Positions 19,135 through 27,351 of a stretch of 64,000 nt of DNA are shown piece after piece. The notes beneath the pieces were generated by a model. The model was given only the letters and a program-made list of their open reading frames with translations. It made no database searches and was not told where the DNA came from. Source of the DNA: Candidatus Handelsmanbacteria bacterium (GTDB lineage: Bacteria > Latescibacterota > UBA2968 > UBA8231). The DNA lies in contig VGJS01000016.1 in the NCBI GenBank assembly GCA_016867395.1, forward strand, positions 1 to 64,000, given 5' to 3'. The position numbers were made by a program, and so were the translations under genes. Within the stretch, counting starts at the first letter, position 1. Each line of letters begins with the position of its first letter.

Positions 19135-20648
19135 TCGGCCTTGCCCTCCAGCGCGGGTCGCTTGGTCTCGCCGAAGGAGACGTTGGCCTCGTACTCGTAT
19201 AGCAGTTTGCCCTGGCTGAAGGTAAACTTCAGGGTGGGGCAGTAGGGGGTCTGGTAGTAGCTCAACTTGGCCGTGTAGGTGCTGTCGCTGGTCCAGGCTC
19301 CGGTGGCGGCCACCACCTCGGACTCTTCGCCTGCCAGCGTTGTGACGCCCTGGGCCCAGGTCTGGTGGCCGCAGGCGATGGAGTGAGCGCCCCGCTCGTT
19401 GCGGAGGGTGATGGTGTCCTGGGCCTCGCCGAACTCGAGGGTGACGGCCTCGATCTTCTGGTCGTTCTCGGGGAAGTGGTAGTGCTGGCCCGAGATCTTG
19501 GCGGCCAGCGGGGAGGTGGGTTGGCCGGCCTGGTGGGCTAGGGTTAGGGATTTGAGTTTTTGCTGGAGGGCCTCGTGGGCCTGAGGATCGGCCGGCAGCG
19601 GGCTGGGCTTCATGGAGGTCAGCACCTGCTCCCAGACCAGGTTGAGCACGGCCTGCATGTCCTTGACCCCGGCAGTGATGGCCAGGACCGCGTCCTGCTC
19701 CGGAAAGACGATGCAGTACTGGCCAAACACCCCGTCGCCGCGGTACGCCCCGTGCCGGCAGCGCCAGAACTGGTACCCGTAGCCCTGCTGCCAGTCCACG
19801 GTGGGCATGCCGCTGTTGTCGGCGTGGGCAGCGGTGGCCTCTACCACCCAGCCTTCGGGCAGCAGTTGTCTTCCCTGCCATTTCCCTTTTTGCAGATAGA
19901 GCTGGCCGAAGCGGGCGATGTCCCCGGTGGTGATAGCCAGGCCAAAACCGCCGTAATTGACGCCCTGGGGGGAACTGCCCCAGGTAGGGTGCTGGATGCC
20001 CAGGGGGCCGAAGAGGCGGGGTTGCAGATAGTTGAGCAGGGTCTGGCCAGTTACCCTTTGCACGATGGCCGAGGCCATATACGTGGCCCCGGTGTTGTAC
20101 ACGAATTGGGTGCCGGGCTTGTGCTCCACCGGCAGGGAGAGGAAAGCGCGGGTCCAGGTGCTGTCCTTGCTGTCGAAAAGCCAGTCCAGAGTGTCCTCGG
20201 CGTGGCCGCTCTCCATGGAGAGCAGGTCCTGCACGGTCATGGCCGCCAGGTTGGTGTCGGGCTGGGCCGGGGCCTCGTCGGGGAAGAAGAAGAGCACCTT
20301 GTCGCTGAGCCTGAGTTTGCCCTCGGCCGCGGCCAGGCCCACGGCGGTGGCGGCAAAGCTCTTGCTGAGGGAGTAGACCTGGTGCGGCTGGTCCGGGGCA
20401 TAGGGCGACCACCACCCTTGGGCCACAATGTGGCCGTGGCGCACCAGCACGAAACCGTGCAGGGCGTCGAGGCGCTTCTCGGCCTCCTGCACGAAGATTA
20501 GCAGGTCTTTGGCGGAGATGCCCTGGGCTTCGGGGGGGCTGTGGGGCAGCATGGCAGAGTACTCCGGGTCAGTGTCAGGGTCAGCGGCCCGGGCAGGCAG
20601 CTCCAGGGCGAGCAGGGCAAGTGCGAAGAGGGCCGACAAGGGCTTCAC
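19131..20648 (-). CDS. Secreted beta-lactamase-fold serine hydrolase
   Basis: 505 aa with a signal peptide (KPLSALFALALLALELPARA). The nucleophile motif S-x-x-K is SLSK at residues 93-96 (VYSLSKSFAATAVG). A tyrosine motif follows in QFVYNTGATYMASAI, and TVQDLLSMESG is the usual third landmark of the class C/AmpC-like, esterase and D-aminopeptidase group. The last 150 residues form a separate beta-rich domain. In such proteins the substrate may be a peptide, ester or beta-lactam; sequence alone does not decide. It is divergent from the creatininase gene and is followed with overlap by the MOSC gene. Confidence 0.85.
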   Translation of the reverse strand: MKPLSALFALALLALELPARAADPDTDPEYSAMLPHSPPEAQGISAKDLLIFVQEAEKRLDALHGFVLVRHGHIVAQGWWSPYAPDQPHQVYSLSKSFAATAVGLAAAEGKLRLSDKVLFFFPDEAPAQPDTNLAAMTVQDLLSMESGHAEDTLDWLFDSKDSTWTRAFLSLPVEHKPGTQFVYNTGATYMASAIVQRVTGQTLLNYLQPRLFGPLGIQHPTWGSSPQGVNYGGFGLAITTGDIARFGQLYLQKGKWQGRQLLPEGWVVEATAAHADNSGMPTVDWQQGYGYQFWRCRHGAYRGDGVFGQYCIVFPEQDAVLAITAGVKDMQAVLNLVWEQVLTSMKPSPLPADPQAHEALQQKLKSLTLAHQAGQPTSPLAAKISGQHYHFPENDQKIEAVTLEFGEAQDTITLRNERGAHSIACGHQTWAQGVTTLAGEESEVVAATGAWTSDSTYTAKLSYYQTPYCPTLKFTFSQGKLLYEYEANVSFGETKRPALEGKAE

Positions 20649-20686
20649 GGCGCACTTCTGATGAGAAGGGGAGAAGGACAGACGGG

Positions 20687-20692
20687 TATAAT
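20687..20692 (+). promoter_or_regulatory. Possible -10 box in the divergent gap between the hydrolase and creatininase genes
   Basis: An exact TATAAT lies in the 136-base gap between two divergent genes. No good -35 is seen 16-18 bases upstream, so the assignment is weak. Confidence 0.2.
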
Positions 20693-20784
20693 AACCGGGA
20701 TCGAGAAGGCATCAGCAAGCCCAGACTGCGGGATCGATGCGGGGCGCTTTGGATTCTGCGGCAACTCGACACCGGAGCTTGCGT

Positions 20785-21600
20785 ATGAACCCCCGCGAGG
20801 AATACCGGTACAACCGCCTGACCTGGGCCGAACTGGACGAGGCCATCGCCCTGCAGAAGGTGGTGATCCTGCCCACCGGCTCCACCGAGCAGCACGGGAG
20901 GCATCTGCCCCTGGACGTGGACGTGTTCCTGGCCGAGTCGGTGTGTTTGGAGGTGGGACGACGCGCCGCCGAACGGGTGCTAGTGCTGCCGCCCATCGAC
21001 TACGGGCTCAACATGCACCATATCGATTTCCCGGGGACCATCCACCTTGAGCCCGAGATCTTCGTCGACTTCTGCCTCAACATCACCAAGAGTGTGGCGT
21101 ACCACGGCTTTGAGAAGATCCTCCTGGTCAACGGCCACGGCTCCAATGCCCCGTTGGTGGAACTAGTGGCCCGCAAGACGGTGCTGGCCACCCACTCCCT
21201 GTGCTTTGCCTGTGGCTACTTCGCCTTTGCCACCGACGCTTTTGCCAAGGTCAAGGAGACCGAGGTGATGGCTCATGCCGACGAGTTCGAGACCTTGCTC
21301 TACCTGCACTTGGCCCCGGAGCGGGTGCAGATGGACCAGGCGGCCGAGGACAACGACCGCATGGGGAAGTAGGAAAGCTCGGACAGCACCTCGCGCTACG
21401 CGCGCTTCGTCGACTACTGGGGCCGCTGGAACAAGCTGGGGGTGCACGGAGATCCGACCAAGGCCACCCCAGCCAAGGGAGAGGTGATCTTCGAGGCGGC
21501 GGTGATTGGGCTGGTAGAGTTCGTTGACGAGATCAAGGCCGGGCCCATCGAGAAGAGGTCGGACCAGCACCGGGGGCGGTGCAGTCGCAGGTGCGCTGGT
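20785..21600 (+). pseudogene. Creatininase-family amidohydrolase, interrupted by an in-frame TAG
   Basis: ATG 20785 begins MNPREEYRYNRLTWAELDEA, the normal family start. Metal-binding and catalytic landmarks are present: GSTEQHGRHLPLDVD, DYGLNMHHIDFPGT, LLVNGHGSNAP and MAHADEFETLL. A TAG at 21370-21372 stops the frame at about residue 195. The same frame continues with ESSDSTSRYARFVDYWGRW, GVHGDPTKATPAKGEV and a final helix FVDEIKAGPIEK, exactly the C-terminal third expected of a 250-260 aa creatininase. The rest of the frame then runs directly into the repeat at 21607, so the original stop may have been removed. Some creatininase relatives act on mycofactocin or Fapy-type substrates; the specific one is unknown. 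Confidence 0.75.
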
Positions 21601-21606
21601 AGGGGG

Positions 21607-21757
21607 GCGTCGGGGGGCGACCCACTTCAGCCTTTCCCAAGGCGCGGACTTGCCGCCCTGCTTGCTCATCGCTCCGCTCTCCCCGCCACCCCTCCCGGGT
21701 CCTTCCTTTCCCGACCACTCCCCCGGGGAAAGGCTTTCGGGGTCATCCCCCCGCCGC
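21607..21757. repeat. MITE/REP-like palindromic element, copy 2
   Basis: About 150 bases. Left end GCGTCGGGGGGCGACCC; right end, read in reverse, GCGGCGGGGGGATGACC. AGCCTTTCCC blocks lie inside both ends. The left 40 bases and right 30 bases match copy 1 at 18273-18459, while the centre is different and lacks the long hairpin. It starts just after the broken creatininase gene. Its right arm supplies the last codons and the TGA of the rhomboid gene on the other strand. Confidence 0.6.
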
Positions 21758-22798
21758 CAGCGCCCAGGCCCAGGCGAGCAAGATGGAGGATAGAGTAGCA
21801 GTACCCAGGAGGGTCTGAATACACGAGGGCAGGGGGGTGGGCAGCCGGCGCCAGCCCAGGCCGAGGAGCAGGCCGGCGGCCAGGCCGGTGAGGTGGGCGA
21901 GCACATCGGTGCGCTCGCCGGCAGTGCCGAGGAAACCAAGCAGCAGGGCCCCAATGACCAGGGGGGCCCACTGGCGCCAGCGCGAGGGCCGGCGTCTGAA
22001 TTGCAGGGCTGAAAGCAGGCCGACGGCGCTGAAGACCGCGGTGGAGGCGCCGATGAAGCGGTGGCCGGCCGGGTGGAGCGAGGCGCTGAGCAGGTTGCCC
22101 GTCGCCCCGGCCAGGAGCACCGCGAACCAGGTCGCCCCGGCTCCCAGTTGCCGGCAGAGCAGAAAAGCGAAGAAGGTGCAGAAGAGCAGGTTGCTCAAAA
22201 GATGGGCTTCGTCGGCGTGCAGGGTGAGGGCGGTGAGGGCGCGCCACCACTGGCCTGTGGTGATGAGGTCGGCGTCACCCCGCCCCGCCTGCCACCAGTC
22301 TAGGCCAAAGGTGCGGGTGCGCCCCAGATAAAATACCGCCACCAGCAGGCCGGCGTATCCCACCAGGCTGTGGAGGCGGCTGGGGGCCTCGGTGGGCAGG
22401 GATTCGGGCGGGGGCGGCCAGCCCTGGTTCTCGCGCTCGTAGAGGGCCAACTCCGCGGCGGCCCGGCCGGCGACCCCTTCCTCGACCAGCAGGGCGTAGG
22501 AATCGTCGCTCTCCTGCACCAGCAGGTAGTAGTCGATGCCCAGGGCGGCCAGGAGCAGGGCCCGCTCGGCGCAGGGATCGAAGCGGGTGGCCCGAAAGAG
22601 GGCGGTCCAGGCGGGGGAATCGGGCGGGGGCGGGTCCAATTCGGCGGCGTCCGGAAGGGGTGGGGGAAGATAGGGGGAGCCAAAAAGGGGATCAAGGCCG
22701 GGAAATTGTGATCCGGCGCACGGTGCCTCAGGGCGCGTTGCCGAATAATAGGTAGAGGAGAAGGTGGCGAATATGGGCAAGTATTCGCTGATCGTCAT
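21743..22798 (-). CDS. Rhomboid-family intramembrane serine protease
   Basis: 351 aa from ATG 22798. TTG codons at 22843 and 22780 are alternatives, and none has a clear Shine-Dalgarno sequence. About 170 N-terminal residues are soluble and proline-rich. The rhomboid core follows: TGQWWRALTALTLHADEAHL with the LLSN pattern of the second helix, the catalytic serine in RFIGASTAVFSAVG, and the catalytic histidine in DVLAHLTGLAAGLLLG. At least six hydrophobic segments are visible. GASTA replaces the commoner GASGA around the nucleophile. The last residues (LAAGG) and the stop are encoded by the palindromic repeat. The 5' end overlaps the start of the divergent pilus-type pseudogene by 26 bases. 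It cleaves membrane proteins within the bilayer; the substrate is unknown. Confidence 0.8.
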   Translation of the reverse strand: MTISEYLPIFATFSSTYYSATRPEAPCAGSQFPGLDPLFGSPYLPPPLPDAAELDPPPPDSPAWTALFRATRFDPCAERALLLAALGIDYYLLVQESDDSYALLVEEGVAGRAAAELALYERENQGWPPPPESLPTEAPSRLHSLVGYAGLLVAVFYLGRTRTFGLDWWQAGRGDADLITTGQWWRALTALTLHADEAHLLSNLLFCTFFAFLLCRQLGAGATWFAVLLAGATGNLLSASLHPAGHRFIGASTAVFSAVGLLSALQFRRRPSRWRQWAPLVIGALLLGFLGTAGERTDVLAHLTGLAAGLLLGLGWRRLPTPLPSCIQTLLGTATLSSILLAWAWALAAGG

Positions 22799-23829
22799 CG
22801 CCGGCTTTGTGGCTGCCTTCGGCTGGATCAGGGCCAACCTCAACGAGGTGAACGGCCTTTTCTCCGAAAATTTCCTGGAGTTCTACGACCCCAGCGCGTC
22901 TCCCTGCTCTCGGCCACCTCGGCGGCCCTCAGCGACAGCCTGAGCTGGCGGGCCGGGTACACCAACCTCTCCCTGGGGGACGGCACCGGGGGGCGATCCT
23001 GGACGACAATTTCACGGACAACACCCTGAACGCGGGCAATGTGCGGATCACCGCCGGGTGCACCACAGTAGCGCCACGGATACGGTGGTGGTGCTGGTGT
23101 CCATCTCCTCGGCGGGCATCCCGTCGGGGGTGCGCGGCGGGGTCACGGCCAATTCCACCGTGACCACCCTGGGCAACCTGATCATCGATGGCCGGGACCA
23201 CGACCTGAACGGCACACTGATCGCCGGGCACGGGACGATGGGGGTAAGCATTACCCAGACCTATAAACGGGGCGGCAACTCAAAGGCGGGAGGCACCGCG
23301 GCCGGGATGGATTACGCCCCGGCCAAGCCCGCCTGGTGCTGTCGTCGAACAGAACGCGGCCTACGCCTTTCCCGCTAGCCCGGATTCGGTGTGCGGCTAC
23401 GCCTCGGGCACCCTCAAGGCCCTGGCCCACTCCGGGGCCAATGGCGCCCAATACGCCACTAATCCCGCCAATCTGACCTTTCCCCTCTCATGGGTGACCG
23501 ACGTGGAACCGGCCAACGGGGGCACCTGGCAGTCCACAAGTTTCGGCGCCAGCACCGGGGTGCTGGTAGGGCACAACGGCGCCAGGAACGCGGTTATCAA
23601 GAACCTTCACTACGCGATCCTCATGGGGTTGATCATCGCCGACGACATCGACAAGGTCCCCACCACCCTAATCGGCGAGGTGATCTCCCTGACCACCTCG
23701 TCCTCTGGCAACTGCATCGGCAATGGAAACAGGGAGATCCTCTACAACAACGCGGCGCTGCTTCAGTCTGCCTCCGTGGCCGCGGGAGGAACGGGGGGGA
23801 CCATGAACGTGCTCTCGTGGCTGGAGTGA
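22773..23829 (+). pseudogene. Decayed PilX-like pilus/surface protein
   Basis: ATG 22773, preceded by GAGGAGAAGG, opens MGKYSLIVIAGFVAAFGWIR, a short N-terminal membrane helix typical of PilX-like minor pilin relatives found in FCB-group genomes. Sense then moves between frames: after FYDPSA it continues as RVSLLSATSAALSDSLSWRA, then ILDDNFTDNTLNAGNVRITA, then VVVLVSISSAGIPSGVRGG with TTLGNLIIDGRDHDLNGTLI, and finally GYASGTLKALAHSGANGAQY to SGNCIGNGNREILY and a TGA at 23829. At least three or four frameshifts (about 22900, 22990, 23060 and 23340) are needed to join these. The long second half looks like a repetitive beta-helical or exported domain. Gene clearly dead; family resemblance is from memory. 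Confidence 0.55.
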
Positions 23830-24168
23830 AGGGCGCAGAACAAATTTGACCCCGCTCCTTTTAGCGCGCTATATTGCTGGCGTACAGCGCCATAGTCCTG
23901 CGCAAACCTGCCCTGGGATCGGTCTGCACACCTTTCACCGCTGGGAAATTTCCCTTAGCAGCGGTGCCTGTAATGGGCGTCAATTCCGGCACCTACGAAG
24001 TAATTTGGTATCACGTAGTATTGGCTGACTCGCTTCATCTGGTCATCCTTCTCTGTCAAACCAGACTGAAAGGGGGTGAATGCTTGTAGAGGAGATGCAG
24101 TCCGCACGCGTTAGGTCGCCCTGCAAGGGGTTCTACATCCCATCCATTCCATCAAAGCAACACAGCTC
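23830..24168. other. 339-base stretch without a supportable gene
   Basis: Lower in GC than its surroundings. It holds a possible sigma70-like promoter (TTGACC at 23846-23851, 18-base spacer, TATATT at 23870-23875) and a nested palindrome (GGGAAATTTCCC at 23943-23954 inside ACCGCT…AGCGGT at 23937-23965). Short frames of 60-70 codons exist but show no family feature. It lies between two decayed pilus-type genes and probably contains the old promoter of the second one. Confidence 0.4.
23846..23875 (+). promoter_or_regulatory. Possible sigma70-like promoter
   Basis: TTGACC, an 18-base spacer and TATATT. It points toward the decayed prepilin-like gene 290 bases downstream. Confidence 0.3.
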
Positions 24169-24506
24169 ATGGGCCAAACGCAGATCCTTCTGATCATCCG
24201 GGCGGTGATCATCATCGGTATCGCGGTCACGTAGGCATCACCCAGTTCGGCGAAAGCTAGCTGGCCGCCAACCGGGACGCAGTGGCCGGCGACTGCCAGC
24301 GCGTCGTTGCCCTGTCCCAGCCGTGGGCCAAGAAGCCGACCAGCCTGGGCGGGGGCGGCAATGCCTTCACCGGCCGGACCCTGGCGGCCCTGGGTATCAG
24401 CGGTAGCAACGCCAATGGCACCGTCGCCCCAATGGTGGACTACGAGGATACCAGCACCTGCACTGGCACCGAGAAGACCAGCGCCGGTGCCGGCCCCGGC
24501 TGCTGA
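24169..24506 (+). pseudogene. Decayed prepilin-like small protein
   Basis: ATG 24169 gives MGQTQILLIIRAVIIIGIAV, a short N-terminal membrane helix of the kind found in small pilin-like proteins. A TAG follows, then sense moves by one base: GITQFGES, an in-frame TAG, LAANRDAVAGDCQRVVALSQ, KKPTSLGGGGNAFTGRTLAA, LGISGSNANGTVAP and a C-terminal cysteine-containing tail to TGA 24504-24506. The order 'helix, ANRDAV…, W-x-K-K/R-P-T-S-L-GGGGN-x-F' matches a family I recall from KSB1- and Latescibacterota-type genomes. Two stops and one frameshift make it a pseudogene. Its neighbour at 22773 is also pilus-like. Confidence 0.5.
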
Positions 24507-24860
24507 TCGTCGATGACGAGGCCGAGATCCGCCAACTGTTAGGAGAATTCTTCTCCACCCGCTAAGAGGTGAGCACAGCCCAGGACGGCCGGGAGGCCCT
24601 GGCCCTGGCGGATCTGCCCGACCTGATCCTGCTGGACCTGCGCCTACCACAAATCGACGAATACCAGGTCTGCCGCCAGCACAAGACCCGCACGGAGACC
24701 CAGCGCATCCCCATCGTCATGCTCACGGCCATGAGCGCCATCCGGGACAAGGTGAAGGGGCTAATGTACGGGGCGGACGAGTACCTGTCTAAGCCCGTGC
24801 GTGGACCTGGAGCGCCTGGGCGAGGTGGTGGGCAGGATTCTGGCCAGGGGCCACGACTAA
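24498..24860 (+). pseudogene. Decayed response-regulator receiver domain
   Basis: The receiver fold is plain: LLIVDDEAEIRQLLGEFF with the acidic pair, DLILLDLRLPQIDEYQVC with the phospho-acceptor aspartate, IPIVMLTAMSA with the conserved Thr, and GADEYLSKPV with the Lys. A TAA at 24562-24564 (after FFSTR) breaks the frame early. A shift after SKPV is needed to read the last helix as DLERLGEVVGRILARGHD, ending at TAA 24858-24860. No start codon is seen before LLIVDDE, and the 5' end overlaps the tail of the prepilin-like remnant. No output domain follows, so it would have been a single-domain (CheY-like) regulator. Confidence 0.7.
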
Positions 24861-24891
24861 CTGCGGGGCTGGCCGTCGAGGAGGCAATTCC

Positions 24892-27348
24892 ATGCACCGG
24901 ATAAAACTCGAAGTGCGCGAGAGCCGGGGCCTTGCCCGGCGGCAATGGCCCCTCCACCGCGGGGTGCCCGTGCCGCCGGGGGAGGTGACCACCCCGGACC
25001 AGCTGTGGGTCGAGGATCCCCAGGGCCAGCCGGTGCCGGCGCAGTTCCGCGTCCTGGGCCGTTGGCCGGACCACAGTCTCAAGTGGGTGCTGGTGGACTT
25101 TCGGGCCGAGGTGGGGGCCAATGGAACCGTCCTTTACCACCTGTGCTGCGGGGGGGAGAATCCAGAAGCACAGGGCGTAGCTCTGAGCCTGGAAGAGGAC
25201 GAGAGGCAGATCCGCGTGGACACCGGGGTTTTGCGCTTCGCCCTGAGCAAGGAGCGCTTCGGCCTGCTGGAGGAGGTGGAGTTCGCCGGCCGCCGGCCGG
25301 GCGGGAACGGGGAGGCGTGGGTCCGGATCTGCGAGTCCTGGTCGGACGGCGGGCTGAAGCGACGGATCTACGGGATGGGGGGGGATTGCCTGGCTTCTCT
25401 ACCCCGGGATGTCTACCAGGTGAGCATTGAGGAAGCCGGGCCTCTGCGGGCGGTGATCCGCTGCGAGGGGGCCTTTGAGGCCGATCTGCCCATGCACCAT
25501 TATGCCGGGTACCGGCCCTTCCGCCTTGTCGTGCGGATCTATGCCTATGCCGGCCAGCCGTACGTGAGGGTGCTGCACACGGTGGTGGTGGCCTGTGATC
25601 CGCGGCAGACCGAGGTGGAACAGATCGGGGTGCGCCTGACCCTGGGGTGCGCCGAGCGCTTCTGGGTGGGAGCCAACCGCGTGGTTGAGGGGGTGTTGCG
25701 AGAAGGGGAGGTGCTGCTGAGTCAGGGGGCGGACAACTATTTTTCTTTGGAACGGCAGGGGATCAAATTGGCCGAGGGGGAAAGGGCCGAGGGGTGGATA
25801 GCGGCGGAGAACGGAGAGGTGGGGGTGGGGGTGGCGCTGCGCCATCTGGCCGAGGAATACCCCAAGGCCCTCAAGGCCAGCAGCCGGGGGCTCGAAGTCT
25901 TCTTATGGCGGGACCCGGAGGGGAAGCGCCTGCATTTCCGGCGCTATGCCGAGGAGGTGGCCTGGCACGAGGGGGAGGGGGTGTACGCGGACGGGATGGG
26001 CTCGGCCAAGACCAGCGAGTTCTTCGTCGCCTTTTACCGGCCGGGGGACGATCCGGTCCCCCTCCTGCGGGGTCTTCTGGCCCATCCCCATGTGGCTGTG
26101 GACCCCCAATGGATGGCCCGCTGCCAGGCAGCCGGCGGCTTTGCCCCGCGGGACGAGCAGCGCTTCCCCGCCTCGGAGCGGATGATGGCCGGCTTTCTGG
26201 ACTGGCTGGAGCGGAACATCCGGTTGGGGCGGTGGTACGGATTCTTGGACTGGGGGGACGCCCTGGTGGCCTGGGACGAATCAGCCGGGGACTGGCGCTT
26301 CCATGGGAGGTGGGGCTGGTGCAACAGCGAGTGGGACCCGCGCCACGGAGTGTGGGTCCAGTACCTGCGCACCGGGGAGGCGGGCTACTTCGCCCTGGGC
26401 GAGGCCATGACCCGCCATTCGGCGGACGTGGACACCTGCCACTTCCATCCCCTGCGGCCCTACCGGATGGGCGGGTGCTTCCGCCATAGCGTGGACCATT
26501 TTGGCGACGAGCCCACGGCCTCGCACACCTTTGTCGACAATTGGGTGGATTATTACTACCTCACCGGGGACCTGCGCACCCTGGAGGTGCTGCGCGAAAC
26601 CGGCACCTTCTTCCTGCGCTACAGCTGGACCGAGGATCCCCGCTTTAGCTTCAGCCTGCGCAGCATCGCCAATGTCCTGCGCGGGTTGCTCCAGGTGTAC
26701 GAGGTCACGGGTGAAGATCGCTTTAGACAGCGGGCCGAGGAGGTCTACGAGGTGATTGCGCGGGGCCAGAACGAGGACGGCAGCTGGCACAAGCGCTTCC
26801 AGGTATCCACCCCGGACAGGCTGCCGGACCAGGCCCCGTACGGCATGGCCACAGAGGGCACCACCCTGGCGGTGGAACTGGGCACGGCCGCTCCCTTCAC
26901 CGACGAGGAGTACCGGACCCTGGGCGGCGGCTTCACCGGCCTAAGGAGGGTGCTGCCCCATGAGGAGCAGAAAGGGTACCAGACCCATTATCTGATGATC
27001 GGCCTGGAAATGCTGCACCGGCTGACGGAAAGGGAGGAAGTGGCCCAGGTCTATCTCCGGGCGGTGGACTGGTTCTGCGGGAACAGCTTCGACGCCGGCT
27101 TCGCCGTACGGCAGCACTACGGCGGGATCATCTGCCGGCACCTGGGCTATGCCTGGCGGCTGAGCGGGGAGCGGCGCTACCTGGAGATGGGGCGGGCCGT
27201 GCTGCGCCACCTGATCGAGTCCCAGGACCACAGCGAGGACACCAGGAAGCGGGGCGCCGTGGGATTGAGCCCGATGTACGTGAGCCTGCTCTTTTTCGGG
27301 GTGCCCTATCTGTTGGGCGCCCTGCAGGAGGCGGGCATGGAGGATTGA
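24892..27348 (+). CDS. PcRGLX/YetA-like protein (exo-rhamnogalacturonan-lyase family)
   Basis: 818 aa from ATG 24892, with GAGGAGG upstream. The N-terminal about 100 residues form the RIFT-barrel-like part (PLHRGVPVPPGEVTTPDQLW … WPDHSLKWVLVDFRA). A large beta-sandwich follows (about 100-400), then an alpha/alpha-toroid-like C-terminal half rich in Trp, His and Tyr (GFLDWGDALVAWDES, GWCNSEWDPRHGVWVQY, SHTFVDNWVDYYYLTGD). That three-part order is the PcRGLX/YetA family, of which the fungal member is a rhamnogalacturonan exolyase (PL26). Bacterial members are mostly uncharacterised, so lyase activity is inference. No signal peptide, which suggests an intracellular oligosaccharide substrate. Four bases separate it from the uronate-dehydrogenase-like gene, implying one transcript. 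Confidence 0.75.
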   Translation: MHRIKLEVRESRGLARRQWPLHRGVPVPPGEVTTPDQLWVEDPQGQPVPAQFRVLGRWPDHSLKWVLVDFRAEVGANGTVLYHLCCGGENPEAQGVALSLEEDERQIRVDTGVLRFALSKERFGLLEEVEFAGRRPGGNGEAWVRICESWSDGGLKRRIYGMGGDCLASLPRDVYQVSIEEAGPLRAVIRCEGAFEADLPMHHYAGYRPFRLVVRIYAYAGQPYVRVLHTVVVACDPRQTEVEQIGVRLTLGCAERFWVGANRVVEGVLREGEVLLSQGADNYFSLERQGIKLAEGERAEGWIAAENGEVGVGVALRHLAEEYPKALKASSRGLEVFLWRDPEGKRLHFRRYAEEVAWHEGEGVYADGMGSAKTSEFFVAFYRPGDDPVPLLRGLLAHPHVAVDPQWMARCQAAGGFAPRDEQRFPASERMMAGFLDWLERNIRLGRWYGFLDWGDALVAWDESAGDWRFHGRWGWCNSEWDPRHGVWVQYLRTGEAGYFALGEAMTRHSADVDTCHFHPLRPYRMGGCFRHSVDHFGDEPTASHTFVDNWVDYYYLTGDLRTLEVLRETGTFFLRYSWTEDPRFSFSLRSIANVLRGLLQVYEVTGEDRFRQRAEEVYEVIARGQNEDGSWHKRFQVSTPDRLPDQAPYGMATEGTTLAVELGTAAPFTDEEYRTLGGGFTGLRRVLPHEEQKGYQTHYLMIGLEMLHRLTEREEVAQVYLRAVDWFCGNSFDAGFAVRQHYGGIICRHLGYAWRLSGERRYLEMGRAVLRHLIESQDHSEDTRKRGAVGLSPMYVSLLFFGVPYLLGALQEAGMED

Positions 27349-27351
27349 GAG

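Noticed and set aside
18475-20415. A 646-residue fusion of MOSC domain with upstream sequence
   Set aside because: The N-terminal two thirds are out-of-frame sequence of the serine hydrolase gene. The MOSC gene has its own GTG overlapping the hydrolase stop.
23937-23965. Nested palindrome GGGAAATTTCCC within ACCGCT…AGCGGT
   Set aside because: Could be an operator, but it lies among dead genes with nothing intact to regulate. Noted only under the intergenic entry.
23846-24089. Short frames of 60-70 codons between the two pilin-like pseudogenes
   Set aside because: No family feature, no good ribosome site, and the region is AT-shifted intergenic DNA with a promoter-like site.
1-24860. Possible stop-codon reassignment, because several broken genes show sense on both sides of TAG or TAA
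   Set aside because: Intact genes in the window end at TAA, TAG and TGA in expected places, often overlapping the next start, and long genes show no internal stops. Frameshifts accompany many of the stops. Decay explains it better.
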